Assembly (NCBI RefSeq): GCF_021917145.1
Contig: NC_061064.1
Coordinates: forward strand, 326,785-390,784
Length of the DNA stretch: 64,000 nucleotides
Direction: 5' to 3'
Source of the DNA: Hypomesus transpacificus
Taxonomy: Eukaryota; Chordata; Actinopteri; Osmeriformes; Osmeridae
Positions within the stretch are counted from its first letter, which is position 1. The number at the start of each line of letters is the position of its first letter. The notes below the pieces were generated by a model, which was not told the origin of the DNA, searched no databases, and worked only from the letters and a program-made list of their open reading frames with translations. Positions 40,234 through 52,859 of this stretch are shown here, one piece after another. The position numbers and the translations under genes were made by a program.

Positions 40234-41397
40234 GTTCCACCTGTTCTAATTGCCTGTGTGTTAGATGACTTTGACGGTCAGAAGGTAAGCCAAGGAAGAC
40301 AATCAAATGAATCTCCCTCAGTCCACAACAGAGTGATAGGCATGAGTGAGAAACATGTCTCTCAGATGGCAATTACATACATTAGCTGGACAGCACAGAT
40401 ATAGTAACCACCACAACATGCCCTTAAACAGCACACATTCCACGCATGATGCACAGGGGAAATGGCACACAGGTGATGCGGTCATAACTAAGTTTGGAGA
40501 ACTATTATCTACTTCCTCGCTCTCCAGAGGTTACACAAAGTGCATTCCTAGATCTATCCATGTCCTTCGAGGGGCCCACGAGGCGACCTCTTCCTCACTG
40601 AGACATGAGCTGTGTATACAGAAAATCTGCATATCACTGTGTTAACAGGATTAAGAGTGTAGGCCTGTAACCAGCTTCAGAGTTTAACAAGGTGCAACCA
40701 CTGATGTAAATCCTAACTGTAGGACCTTTTAATAATAATTAATATTTGCACCAGGGCACCCGTTAAATAAATGATTCACCAAGGTCTGAACCTTGGGCAT
40801 GTAGATTCGGCGCTGGAACCATGTTTAAGAACCCTGAAGACACAATGAAAGGAAAGTTCCAATATCATCCATCCTTACTCTTTGTGTGCTCCAGTTTAAA
40901 ATGCAACAAAGTTGTCAAATGCAACAAATATTTGGAACAGAAAATAAAGCGGCAAGCTCGTTTCAGCTGAAAGTATCTGCATTGACCCCTCCCTTCGGAT
41001 CTGGTTCCTTATCTCTGACACATACATTTCTCTCCCTCATCTCTCTTTATTTCTCTCTCTCGCTCTCTCTCCCAATCTCTCTCTCTCTCTGTTGCTCTCT
41101 CTCTGTTGCTCTCTCTCTATCTCAATCTCTCTCTGACACACACATTTCTCTCTCTCCACCTCTTTCTGCCTGTGAGCCAGTTTGATGGAGGATCTTTTGG
41201 ATTCTTGGGCATTCAGCAACAGCCTCTCTCCCGCACGCTCATACACACACATACACACACATACCGGTTAACCCAGCATCTGTCTGAGTGTTAGAGCCAA
41301 ACACTCCACACAGCAGCCGATCAGTACGTTGATAGGATCCTTAATTTTGAGGTAAGACATCTCCCTGGATGTGTGTTGGATCCTGCATGGTGCCCTG

Positions 41398-41480
41398 TTA
41401 TCATCCTGCTATCATCCTGCTATCATCCTGCTATCATCCTGCTTTTCATAGTGCTATCTTCCCGCTTTCATTCTGCTTTC
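41398..41480. repeat. Short tandem repeat, 11-bp unit
   Basis: 'atcatcctgct' repeated four times at 41400-41443, then decayed copies ('ttcattctgctttcat'). Confidence 0.85.
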
Positions 41481-42834
41481 ATAGTGCTTTAGAAGTGTTT
41501 TTATTCAGCCTCACGCAGTGTGCTTCTCAAGAGTCAGCAGGGAGCTACCATATGCTATAAAATGGGAATAAAACGTTGTTATGGTTATTGGATGCAGCAG
41601 ATTCTTGTAGAATGTGTCCACTGTGGATATTAACACTGGTTTCATGTCATGTCAGATTTGTCTGTTATATTTTGTGCTGTAGACCGTCAGATATGCAGCA
41701 TTCACCACTCCTCAGCTAAAAACATGCATGTTGATATTACTACAGTATGTATAGTAAGACGCATTAGTCTGTGTGTAAACGAACATCTAAGACACAGGAA
41801 TATTTGAGAAAAAAATGTGTGTGCTGAGACTGGCACATTAGAATGTGTGCCATTGCGTGTTGCAAGTATTTGAGTCATTCAATTGATGTATCCTGAGATG
41901 GTCTCAGGGTTGCTTGGGAGGGTGTATTTCACTCCGGCTGTGTGACAGTTTATTGGTCTCAGTTTGAACGAGGGCCAGAGGATCTGCTGACTGATAGACT
42001 GCTCGGGCGAAAGTTACACTGGCAAAGAGGCACATAGACCCAACCAATATCATTCCAGTCCAAATTCAGACTGCTTTATACAATATCACAGATGGAAGCA
42101 ATACATTACAGATATATCAATAACAGGTTCATTGATTGACTGTAGAGCCATTGATTGTGTCCCAGGGGCTTTTAATGCTTCCACTTGAAATATGTGGCCG
42201 TATCAATGACTGGATTACCTAATTACTCACACTTTAGTGGCTGGGAGAAACCTTCCCACTGAAAACCTAATTCAGCTCTGTCATGGAACCGAATTGATGG
42301 GCCATTAGTTCTTAACACAGCCTGCAAATACTGCAGAGTATGTTGTAGGACGACTGGGCGTGCTGTGAAATAACATGCTGTAAGGCCCTAAGACAGGTAA
42401 CTCATATGGACAGACACACACAAACACAAACACACACACATGTGGTTGTCGATTTTTTTTCTTTTCTATGTCCACTGGTATTACCTCTCTTTGTTCCCTT
42501 CTGCTTTGGCAGAAGGGGGTGTTTGGTCTAAAACAAAGTGGTTTCCATAAGACCTGTCAATACACCAGCTGTTTTCCATGTTCCACACCCCAGGCTCTCT
42601 GTGCAACCCTTCCCTGCCACAAACAAGAAGTCACACTTAGATCTCTTGGATCTTATCCGTTGAGGGGTTGATCTCACACATAATACAGTGTTAACAAACA
42701 GTGTGTTCAGTGTTTTCGTGTACACACAAAAAGATGATATGTTCACGAACATGCTCAGACAATGCTCCGCTCTCCTTCCTGATGGCGAAACTGCTTTCTT
42801 CTTCTTGTCCACCTCCCTCTGCTCTCCTGCTCAG

Positions 42835-43269
42835 TGTCGCCCCCTTCAGACGGCGAGGAGGGGCTGCCTCGTAGCTACGGGTCCAGAGACTCCATACTCA
42901 GCCACCGAGAGAAGAGGGCTTGGAGGAGTAGAGGGGAAGAAGGGGGAGAGAGAGAGAGGTAAACGTCACAGAAATGAACTGGTGGTGGTCAGTGGTGTAG
43001 CCAGGAAATCTTTCACAGGGGCTGTGGTTGAGGGTTGGGGGGCAGAAAAACAAATCGTTTGTGTCAGTCAGTGTTTGGGTGGAGGTGGCCCTGGGCGCTC
43101 ACCTTGGCCCTGAACAGTAATTGTTGCAGTTAAAGGTCAGCGTTTCACCCAGGCTGCCTGATGACCACGCTGCTGCCTCCACAGCTGGGGTCCTGAGCGT
43201 GGGCGCTCTGAGAGAGGGGGGAAGAGGCCTGCAGCTCCAGTTCCGTCCCTGAGCGGACGTGGGTCAGCC
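42835..43269 (+). other. kcnk4: In-frame upstream exons of kcnk4 (N-terminal extension or 5' UTR)
   Basis: Two candidate exons: 42835-42958 (acceptor CTCAG, donor GTAAAC) and 43185-43269 (acceptor CCACAG), the second running directly into the kcnk4 ATG at 43270. When spliced, one frame is open across both and joins the kcnk4 frame. It encodes a hydrophilic stretch including SPPSDGEEGLPRSYGSRDS and ERGGKRPAAPVPSLSGRGSA before MRCSTLL. Human KCNK4 also has a longer isoform with an extra N-terminus of about 26 residues ending just before MRSTTLL. No in-frame ATG exists in these two exons, so a start would have to lie in a further upstream exon. Confidence 0.5.
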
Positions 43270-46200
43270 ATGCGCTGCTCCACCCTCCTGGGCATCCTGA
43301 CCGGGGTGTTGCTCTACCTGATCCTGGGGGCCGTGGTGTTCCGCACCCTGGAGCTCCCCCGCGAGGAAGGCCAGCACATGCAGCTGCACGACACGCGACG
43401 CGCCTTCCTGGAGAACTACACCTGCGTCAGCCCCAACGTCCTGCAGGCCCTCATAGAGGTACGCTCACCTGGCCAGACCTGTGGAACACTCTGGTCACCT
43501 GGCTACGCCTGGAGAACAACCTGGTTGCCTTGGTTACCCATGCAGAGGCCTACCCTCCATGGTTTATGTACCTGCACCTGCACTATACACACACACACAA
43601 CATGATGAGAGGTCACACAGGGGGGGCCTAGATTCACTGTCTCAGAGCCACTAAACACTTGTGTGATTCTTGTCTCTCTTTCTCCCCTTCAGGAGGTGGC
43701 CGATGCGATTGGTGCAGGCGTGGATCCCAGCGCCAATGAGACTTCCTTCAGCAGCCAATGGGATCTGGCCAGCGCCTTCTTCTTCTCTGGTACCATCATC
43801 ACCACCATCGGTGTGTGTCCAGAATGTTCCCTGCATCCATCCAAACTAGACTACAGCATAATATCTTACCAGCATTCCGCCTCAATTCCTACAGTTTCCA
43901 TCCAAATGTAATCAATTTAATCAACGCTTTCTTTCTCAGTTCTGCTCTTCTAGTTTGTCGTATGTCGTGTGAAGTATGCTTGACATCCCACTGTCCTCAC
44001 ACAGCACAGTTCATAGTCTTCATTTAACACCAGGAAGGATCTACAGGTCCATCTCGTGAGAGTGACATTAACCTCCCCCCCCCCTCTAAAAAACTGACAT
44101 TTTTTACATTTGTTGCGGCAGGTTTTGGGAACATCTCCCCAAAGACAGAAGGCGGGCAGCTGTTCTGCATCTTCTACGCCCTGGTGGGGATCCCACTCTT
44201 CGGCTTCCTGCTGGCCGGTGTTGGAGACCACCTGGGGACAGGGCTCAGCAAAGCTGTGCTCAAAATAGAGACTCTCTTCCTGGTCAGACCTCTTACTGCT
44301 GTAACTGGTGCTGGATTTGCTGTCTGTCTCTGATGTTTTTCTGCGTTTTACCATGTGATGTTAGTTAATGATAGTTTACATGTTCCTGTTGCGCTATAAT
44401 TGAGATGTTGTTATTGTAGCACAGAGCTTGGTGGCTGAAAATTTGGTAATTTTTCACTGTGCCTGACGAATAGAGACCCTTCCTTGACTCTGTCAGTTAT
44501 GAGAACACTGTTAGAACCATGCACTTCTGATATTTCTATCCACCCTATTTGCATGTCTCTTTGGAAAAAAGCTTCTGCGAAACAAATAAAATGTAAACAT
44601 CTCTCTCTGTCCGTCTATCTCCACCTGTCCACTTCTATCACTCCATCTTGTGTTCCTCCCTGTTTCCCAGAGGTGGAAGGTGAGCCCAACGATTGTAAGG
44701 GTCATCTCAGCCGTCTTGTCCATCCTGTTGGGGTGCGTACTCTTCGTTGCCGTGCCGATCATGGTGTTTAAGGAAGTTGAGAAGTGGTCTTTCCTGGAGT
44801 CCGCCTACTTTGTGGTCATCACCTTGACTACGGTGGGTTTCGGAGACTATGTAGCAGGTATGTTTACCATCGCCCTGAGCAGGGCCTAACTTTTCCCCCC
44901 TATACGGCGCCCCCGGCCCTGAGACAATATCGGTTTCTCATTATCTGTTATCTGTTGTTCTTACTTTTTGAATCCACGCTCGATATAAAATACAGTCAAA
45001 ATGCAATTTTTTATGATTTTTATTTCATAAAATGTTTTATTGACACTTATAATAATTGAAAGAAGACTGTAGAAAACGTACCAGGGACATCTGTGAGGTT
45101 TCAGCACCTTCTAGTGTTTTCTTCTAGTAGTGGAATTATACTTTCTGCACGTCTGTTGATCTCAGATCGCAGAATCAAATCATTGTTTCTTGTTTGACCA
45201 CAGTAGGCCTGTGAATTAATAGATGTCATTACATTTTTTAATTGTATTTTATTATTTGATGCAATAGTAATGATATTCAATTATAACCCCTATGTTGTCT
45301 TACTGTATTTAAGTAATGTATGACTGTTTTGTCACTTTGGTTTAGAACTAAATGCTCATTCGAATGAATGAGATCAAGGGTGACCTCCCGATGAACATGT
45401 TTGTCTTTCAGTCATTAAAACAGAACCTTCTCTTCAGTGTTCCCACCAGGCTGTGTGCAAACCACATCTCCTCTCCCTGTGTTCAGGTGACAGTGGAGAC
45501 AGGGGGAGTGACCACTGGTACAAGCCTCTGGTTTGGTTCTGGATCCTTCTTGGTCTGGCCTACTTTGTTTCGGTGCTGACCATGATTGGGAACTGGATCC
45601 GAGTGCTGTTCAAGAAGACGAGGGCTGAGGTAAGAATGAGGGGATGGCATCACCCCTTTCCTCTCCTGCCTTCTCTCTCTGTCCTCCTTCCCCTCCCTCC
45701 CTCCCCTCCTTCCTCTCCCTCTCGTCTCTCCTTCCCCCTCTCTAACCACCCCACGTCCCCTCTCTCCTCTCCTGCCCTTTTTCTCCTCTCTCTAATGCCG
45801 CCATCCCCTCTGTCCTGCCCCCCTTCCGGCTCTACCTCCCCCTCATGCCCCCGCTCTGTCTGTAACTAACCCTCCCCGCCCTCTCTTGCCCATCCCCGGC
45901 CCCCCGTTTCCAACTCCCAGATGGAGGAGCTGCGTGCTCACGCCACCGACTGGACCCAGAACATCCAGAACATGTCTGTCGACTTCCGCATCCCGGTAAA
46001 ACTGGACGACCCCTTCAAGGGGCGCAGGAGGAAGCGTCGCCATGGCGGCCGCAATCGCAGCCACGGGGGCGGTCAGAGCGTGTCCGTCACAGGCGTCCCT
46101 GGGGAGGGGGGCACGGCCATGGAGAACGACAAGCTGCCCCCGAGCCCGTCAGAATCCGGGTCCTCATCCTGCTCGTACTCCTACTCCTCCAACGAGTCTG

Positions 46201-46562
46201 AGTCGGGCTCCAGGACGGGGTCAGAGGTCACCCAGACCGAGCACGTGCCTGAGGGGAAAAGTCAAGATCTTAATAAAGATTTTTTCCCCGACCAACTTTA
46301 CTGCCAGCCTCTGGATTACTTTGGAGAGAACCTGGCCTTCATCGACGAGTCTTCGGATGCTGTGAGCGGAAAGCTTCACTTGGATCCCCTGCTGGATCCA
46401 GCGCAGCCTGGTTCTGTCCCTCGGAAGATCAAGAGAAGACGTCATAGAAGACCACTTCCACAGAAGAGCCCGAAGACCAGCCCTTCTAACCCAGGGAAGA
46501 AAGAACCAAACGGGGACATAAATCCTCCTTCAAATTCTCCACCTGCTCCACCAAGGCCTTAA
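43270..46562 (+). CDS. kcnk4: Two-pore-domain potassium channel TRAAK (KCNK4)
   Basis: Exons 43270-43458, 43693-43810, 44122-44282, 44671-44857, 45487-45629, 45921-46562; 479 aa from this ATG. The start matches human MRSTTLLALL. Order: TM1 (about residues 5-25), extracellular cap with sequons NYT and NET, pore helix 1 with filter TIGFG (split by intron 2), TM2 with [24 protein letters not shown]3, pore 2 with [13 protein letters not shown], and TM4 ending [14 protein letters not shown] long cytoplasmic tail follows. The tail holds [11 protein letters not shown], a motif specific to KCNK4, which separates it from TREK-1 and TREK-2. The channel carries leak K+ current opened by stretch, lipids and heat in neurons. 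The tail is longer than in human (393 aa) because of basic and serine-rich insertions. An in-frame upstream extension is possible (see 42835-43269). It is convergent with the astacin gene. Confidence 0.95.
44472..44600 (+). repeat. Dispersed repeat family B, copy 5
   Basis: 'gacccttccttgactctgtc', 'gttagaaccatgcacttctg' and the tail 'aagcttctgcgaaacaaata' plus aaatg. Fills a third of kcnk4 intron 3, sense, 70 bases before exon 4. Confidence 0.8.
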
Positions 46563-47540
46563 TAGCTGGAGGAAGCCAAAGACTTTAACTTATGGTTGAA
46601 TCACCTTAATATCAATCAAGAGTCAGGGACTACACTTGTAGCAGCACATCCTCTGGGCGAGCTCCGTGATCCGGATGAAAATTGGAAATCAAGGTTTGTT
46701 AAGGGGTTCATTGCTCATCACACCTGCTACTAAGGCACAACTCCAGAAGACCCTAAAGGGTTCACAGACCTGGGAGTTGCAAGTGCGACATCTTGACAGA
46801 TCGTGTTCGCCTGTCTGCTTCAGAGATGTCGATGAATTAAATACCTGCAACTGAAATCAAATTAACTTTGCATGTAAAATGTCATGGAATTAATTTTTAT
46901 GATCACTCAATGTTGGGATCATTATACATTTAATTTTTTATTAATATTCATGGTCTGACATGGGAACTCTAATGCAATGCATCCATGCCAGCTGTGTGCC
47001 TTTCTGAGAAGCTTTCAGCCTCCATCAGATGAGAAGTCTTGTTCCTGTCAGCGTGTGGAACCCCCGGTGTCTGTTACCAACTCCAGGTTGGCACAGTATG
47101 TAGGTCTGCTTGCTCTGTGTGTATGCTTCAGTTTTGAACTGTTTCAATTGAGAATCACATTAGTTCACTGCTAACTGTTATAAGAAATATACGCTTTTTT
47201 TGGTGAAAATTATATCGAGGCATGTATTTCTGTAAATGAAAAGAAATGCTAGACCAAAAAAGTAATTTCTCTAGTTTTATTTTCAGAAAGTGAAGACAAT
47301 CAGTAAATCTAGGAAATGTAAAGTACTACTAGCATGACGGACCTTCACTTATACAATTTTCTTTGACTGATGACTCCTTTGAGAGACACTTTCTAGGCTC
47401 TTGTCATCTTTCTTCACACTTCTGCAATGAGAAACACAGTATCGTTATTTTCATAAAGTGAGTCTGTGACACGTTAATTACAGTGGGGTATGTTTTGGTG
47501 TACGTCACAAATAAGACCAACATCGAGGAATCTGAATGTA
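46563..47540. other. 3' UTRs of the convergent kcnk4 and astacin genes
   Basis: AT-rich with no gene. ATTAAA at about 46835 is a candidate kcnk4 signal. Open frames at 46666 and 46977 lack domains. Confidence 0.4.
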
Positions 47541-47546
47541 TTTATT
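47541..47546 (-). terminator. Astacin gene poly(A) signal
   Basis: TTTATT on the plus strand is AATAAA on the minus strand, 62 bases after the astacin stop codon. Confidence 0.7.
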
Positions 47547-47607
47547 GGACTATCGAGGCTACTTGAAAAAAAAAACGTTTTAATGGGTCAGGGTAGGATG
47601 ACATCAT

Positions 47608-49868
47608 TTAACTTGACTCACAGCATTCATAGAGTTTGTTAACCCTTTCGATGTCAACCTTGGCCATCCCCACCCTCTGGCCGATGGTCGCAGAGGGATC
47701 AGGGATGGGGGTGATAGTCTCCCCTCCTCGAGAGAAGGCGTATCTACCATGGAGGACAGGAACAAAAAAATATTCTGTGTTAATCAAATTAAAATCAAGT
47801 CAAATTGTTATTGCAAAACCCTTTTTACAAGCGATATCACAGAGGGCTTCACATACATAAAACGGCATAAATTCTATGTTAATCTGATAAATAATCTTAT
47901 AAATGAGGTGTAACAGAGTAATCAAGAGACCGTAACTCATGTGTTGACAGGCTTGCATGACTAAAGCATAGAATTAGGTACATACTTTCCATAGTGCATG
48001 ACTGAGGAGTAGTCATACGGAGTATTCAGGTTATTAGTATCTTGCTTCATGAAATCCTTAGTATTATCTGGAAGGATGATTCAAGGACGTTTAGTAAGTA
48101 CAACTTGATACAGGGAGTGTGGATTACATGGTTGCTACATGGTTACATGGTTGCTAACTTTGTTATTGTACTGTTACATAGCTACCTTAGTAAAAAAAAA
48201 AGTGTTCCTATGCAGTCACATGGAAGTTAATGTAACCTTAATGTAAAGTGTTTGTGCCATGATTCATCATGATTCTGACATGGTGGCAGTGAGTTCTCAC
48301 CTGGCCTTACGTTCTCAAAGTTGACCCTGATGTACTGGTCCCTGTCGCTGCGGGTGTGCTCATGGTAGAAACCCAGAGCATGGAGAAGCTCATGCTGAAT
48401 CACACCGTTACTCATGCAGCCGCTGGTATCCAGGGACACCTGCTGCCCCCCTCGCTGCCTCCCCAATAAGGACCAGCATCTGTGAGGAACAAGAGCCGGG
48501 AGACAGGAGGAAGGAGAGAGGAGGGAGTTGGCAGAAGGCAGGAGGTAGGAGACAGGAGATTGGAGGGATGAGACAGGAGGCAGGAAACAGGATATATCAG
48601 GCAGGAGGGAAGAGATAGGTGTGTGGAGACAGGAGAGAGGAGACAGGAGAAATGCACTTCTCCCCTATTTAAGAACAGGATGTCAGCTTCCACAATGGGC
48701 TTTTCCAACACCTCTCTAGGTTAAGTAGGTTTCACTTAGGAAACAAACATCACATTTAGAAGATTCTTTTTCATCCACCTCATTTTTAAAATCAGTATCA
48801 CTGCATATGATTCGTCAACTCTTTCATGCCCCCCTAACTTATTCCAGGAAAACCTACACCCCGGCCACACCCTGATTGGACAGGTTGGTTAGAACTCACC
48901 CGCCATTACTCTGAATATCAAGGTGGTTCGTCTGGCCAGCATATGGGACGAAGCGAATACAGGTTTGAGTTGCAAACCCATTCATGGCTGTTTTTATGGT
49001 GTTTACTTGATGACTCTCTGTAAGGAAGACAAGATGGTTAGGTGAAACATAACATCGCATCTACCGAGATGTGCATTTCAGAGCCTAGTTCTGTGTTGTA
49101 TGCAGATTTGTATTAATTTAGCAAACACTGATCCCAAGCAACAGTAAATAGGGGGGGGGGGGGGGGGGGTCAGATGGCTGAGCGGTTAGGGAGTCAGGCT
49201 GTTAATCAGAAGGTTGTTGGTTCGATTCCCAGCCATGCAAAATGACGTTGTGTCCTTGGGCAAGGCACTTCACCCTACTTGCCTCAGGGAGAATGTCCCT
49301 GTACTTACTGTAAGTCGCTCTGGATAAGAGTGTCTGCTAAATGACTAAATGTAAATAGCAATGCTTTTTTACATACGAAAAACAGTGCTGATCTTGTATG
49401 GCACCTCAACCAGTCCAGATGCAGATTTAGGCCATTTGCATTGTTGGCTTAAGCATTTCATAGCATTTCTAGTTGTTGGCATTGCTACATCTCCTTCCAG
49501 CAACATATGGCTCATCCCTGGGTTGGAAAGTTGAACGAATCAGAATTTGATGTGATATGTTTGTTTGATTTAAATTACTCAGTTGGCGTATGTAGGAATA
49601 GGTATATTATATTTACCTTTGTTTGCCTCAATAATCATTGTAGAGACGTCTGGAAAGGCAGACGTGTAAAATACAATTAGGTACTTAAGGTGCCCAAGCA
49701 CATGCTATGTGTCATGTCACTGGCAGAAAACAACGTCATTTGATTGTCAAACAAAACAACATTTTGGCGCGGAAAACACTCACCCGCCACCACATCTTCC
49801 CCCTGCAGAGAGGGCTGTGTGAGGCCTAGAAGAAGCACCAGAACAGCTGAGACAAAACGATGATCCAT
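47608..49868 (-). CDS. Six-cysteine astacin metalloprotease (hatching-enzyme/nephrosin type)
   Basis: Minus-strand exons: 49868-49784, 49649-49617, 49517-49377, 49017-48900, 48479-48301, 48067-47986, 47743-47608; phases continuous, 257 aa. Signal peptide is residues 1 to about 22 (VLVLLLGLTQPSLQG). A short propeptide (DVSTMIIEANKGMSHMLLEGD) follows, then the catalytic domain. Zinc site HELLHALGFYHEHTRSDRD carries the three His and the Glu of the HExxHxxGxxH family, and the Met-turn is SSVMHYG. The extra pair in MKCLSQQCKWPKS places it in the fish c6ast group (choriolytic enzymes, nephrosin, pactacin). These are secreted enzymes that cut egg envelope or act in immune and gut tissue; which one cannot be told here. 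All seven introns-and-exons steps are intact, unlike the intronless hatching enzymes of many teleosts. A TATA box lies 49 bases 5' of the start. Confidence 0.93.
47783..47870 (+). repeat. Dispersed repeat family D, copy 2
   Basis: 'caaattgttattgcaaaacc', 'ctttttacaagcgatatcac', 'agagggcttcacatac' match the copy at 36186. Lies in the last astacin intron. Confidence 0.65.
49151..49354 (+). repeat. Poly-G tract (G19) joined to a family A SINE
   Basis: G run 49151-49169, then a full-length SINE from 49171 with head 'cagatggctgagcggttagg', B-box 'ggttcgattcc' and tail 'gataagagtgtctgctaaat'. It lies in astacin intron 3, antisense to that gene, and ends about 23 bases from exon 3. Confidence 0.88.
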
Positions 49869-49916
49869 GTTCCCTCAGGGTAGCGTGAAGCACTGAAGAG
49901 ATGACTCTGAGGCAGG

Positions 49917-49924
49917 TTTTTATA
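49917..49924 (-). promoter_or_regulatory. TATA box of the astacin gene
   Basis: TATAAAAA on the minus strand, 49 bases upstream of the ATG at 49868. Fits a short 5' UTR of roughly 20 bases and a strongly tissue-specific gene. Confidence 0.65.
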
Positions 49925-49925
49925 C

Positions 49926-51840
49926 ATCTCCATGAGGGCAGAAACAACGGTGGGCATAACTAAACATGTTGAGCCTTTAACAGGTCAGGTTAAGCTACAA
50001 CAGTCCACACCCATGGAGTAAGCCAACACGAGATAACTTAAGTACTGCGACTGTCTAACAGTGTGAAAAGGTATAGGTTATAAGGAATGGCCATGTTATT
50101 GGTGAAAATTCATCATTGTACAGTTTTGGATTATAATTGGCTGAGTAGACAAATATAACACAAGCTACAGTAACAAAGTTACTTGTAATTCTGAATTGAA
50201 AAGTCTGTCCATGTTTTCAAGCCCAGATCACAAAGATGGTCATGAGTTTTGTGTAATTCCACCTAATCCTTTTCCACCTCACCCCAACAGTAAACAGTGT
50301 CATTTCATGTTTTAACAACATAAACTAAGCTAAAAACACCAACAAAGATAACAATTTAGTTTAGAAAGGAACCTTCAATATGACTTGAGAAGAATAACTA
50401 TGACATCTGAATTAGGCAACCACCTGTACTGAGCAGGACAGTGTGTGACCTTGTATTCAAGGACAAACTGCACGCAGTCATCAGGAGTCGTTTTTACGTT
50501 TTAACCAAGACGCCACCAGGGGGCGTAAGACCACTGAATGTATTAAATGGTGTTGTGTTTTCTTCAGTAAAGTAAGCTGTACTTGAAATACCGCTGACCA
50601 TGCACCGTAAGTCTCGGCATTCGTTTTTTGATATACAGCCTACCATTGTTTAAAAATAAATAAAGGGACTTTCAAAGTCAACGGTATCTGTACGTTGTGC
50701 AATGATGACTGGTGACAGCAGGTGTCCCGGTCCACAATGGCCCAATAATAACTGATACACGTGACACACACATTCTTGCACTTGCATGCATCGGTTACAT
50801 GTGTGTAAGTAAAACGAATTTATGTATTTTCCACATTCAAAAGGGGTCAGTTGGCCTATTTTGGTATTTGGTTTTATTGCCATGCTTTCTCAAGGCTAAA
50901 TGCTGTCCAGCTGACCATTTCCTCTCTGTCATCCTATTTTTAAAACTGTTTTAGCACTTTGGAGTCCGTCTTTTTCAACCCTTCCCCCATTTCAATCATG
51001 TATTCTGTTCTCATTTTGTTGTCTACACAGCCTTGTGGTCAAAAATTAGCGGATGGCGTCCCAGTAAATCATTAAGCTCTTTAAAATGTCAATTGCAGTT
51101 GTCTTCACCTGGCCTACAACCAGTTTGGCAGATCCCCAACGCTGGACAAAATTATAATTATTAATTTTGCCTTTTATATATTATTTATTTATTTTGAATT
51201 CATTCAGCTCTGTCTAGGCTTTGAGGCAAGGCACATAGAAAAGTGGTAACTTTCTAAGGGTAAATTGAAATAATCCACCAATGCTATCATTGATATTTAA
51301 TGTGTACATAAATAAACATAAATAAGCAACAGTAGGCTATCAATTGTTTTGAGAGAAAAAAATACATAAAATTGGCCTGTGTGTGAATTGGTGCATTACC
51401 CACTACCCATCAATGACTGCTTTGTTAGGCAATGCTAGTGTATGGCGTTTAGGTTCACACCTGTCTCAGGATCACGAGATGTCAGATACCGGAGCAACAC
51501 AGACCGTGACCCCCCCCCCCCCCTCCGCACAAGACATTTCATTCAATTCTATTAAAGCTTCAAAGACAGAGGCTACATAAATAACTTCAGTAAAGAGAGA
51601 GAGATAGAATAAGCTACGTTGCTACATGAACGGTTGCTACAAAACACTGTATCTGGTTAAATAACAGTAATCTATTACTGGATCATACGAATTAATATAC
51701 AGGTTTTGGAAATCTGAAGAAAACAAATACATGTATCGCCTCAACAGCTCCCCTGCACCTCCTCCCTTTCGTTTTCCAGGGACGGATAATGCGGAGCCTG
51801 CAACATCTTGCTGTGCGGCTGAATTGCAGTGTCTGCGGAG
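49926..51840. other. Intergenic upstream of astacin and esrra, nothing recognised
   Basis: AT-rich, with a C14 run at 51510-51523. Open frames are short and lack domains. Confidence 0.35.
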
Positions 51841-51848
51841 CCGGTGGA

Positions 51849-51868
51849 TGACCTTCAATTCAAGGTCG
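51849..51868. promoter_or_regulatory. Everted nuclear-receptor half-sites
   Basis: TGACCTtcaattcaAGGTCG is two half-sites back to back with 8 bases between (ER8). Single TCAAGGTCG occurs again at 52595-52603, CAAGGTCA at 54025-54032, and AAAGGTCAAAGTCA on the minus strand at 54696-54709. All lie upstream of esrra. Function is inferred only. Confidence 0.35.
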
Positions 51869-52059
51869 TTGGGAGATTTTCAATGACATGCAGAACACTA
51901 GCGTATTTTTCTCCCGTATAATAGAGTAATCACGACTCAGTCGCCTGTTCTTTCATGGTACACTATAACCTTAATATGCTTAAATTGAGATAGATGCAAT
52001 AAAAAGCATGTAATAACCACTCGATTACACACATTGTAGCCCCCATTGAGTGTGTTTGT

Positions 52060-52081
52060 GTGTGTGTGCGTGTGTGTGTGT

Positions 52082-52132
<51 letters not shown>

Positions 52133-52143
52133 GGGGGGGGGGG
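52060..52143. repeat. Compound GT/GA/poly-G microsatellite
   Basis: GT array interrupted at 52069 and 52087, then about eight GA units, then G12 at 52132-52143. Confidence 0.9.
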
Positions 52144-52859
52144 TAGGCTGTTTTGTACTTCTATGAGCTCTGAACAAATTGAGTCATACAATTCATTACT
52201 AAAAATCCATAGGTTTTTGTCTGACGCTGTAGTCAGCTGTTTTCCGTTACAGCGCTGCACGAGTCTCGAGATAGAATGCCCACCCCCGCTCCCTTCCTCT
52301 AAGCCAGCTGTTATGATCAAGTTACCAAGCGGATTCGAGAACGGCTTCTTCCTTTTCTCATCTCATTGCAGTTATCCACTGGCCCCCAATTCCCTGGCCC
52401 AAATCCAGCAACTGCTTGGCGTACCAGCTGACGAGTGTGGCCTAGTAGCGTAGGGAGCCGGGGTTAGTGTCACAAGACCGAGTTGACTGCGCGCGGCTGC
52501 AAACATTTTCCAGGCCATCTAAAGAGATGTGAGCGCGCTATTGGAACAATTGAACCATTACTGAAAAATAACCGATTGGTGTGGAAATCGCTTTTCAAGG
52601 TCGCACTATGATTTTACTCGGAATTGACGAAAATACTGTTCACTATATAGGCCAAACTAGTACTAGTCAATTAGGTCAATTGATCAGTCAATGATCAGTT
52701 GTTTTAAGACAGTTAAACTGCACATTTTTGGGGGATCCGATTAAAACGTGTTAAATCGTACAAGTCCTCTAATGTGACAGTTCCCTAACTCTTTTAAACA
52801 TGTGCTCTTGGAAACGTTATTCTTTAAACCAATGAGTCAGGCAGACCCTATAGCCAACC

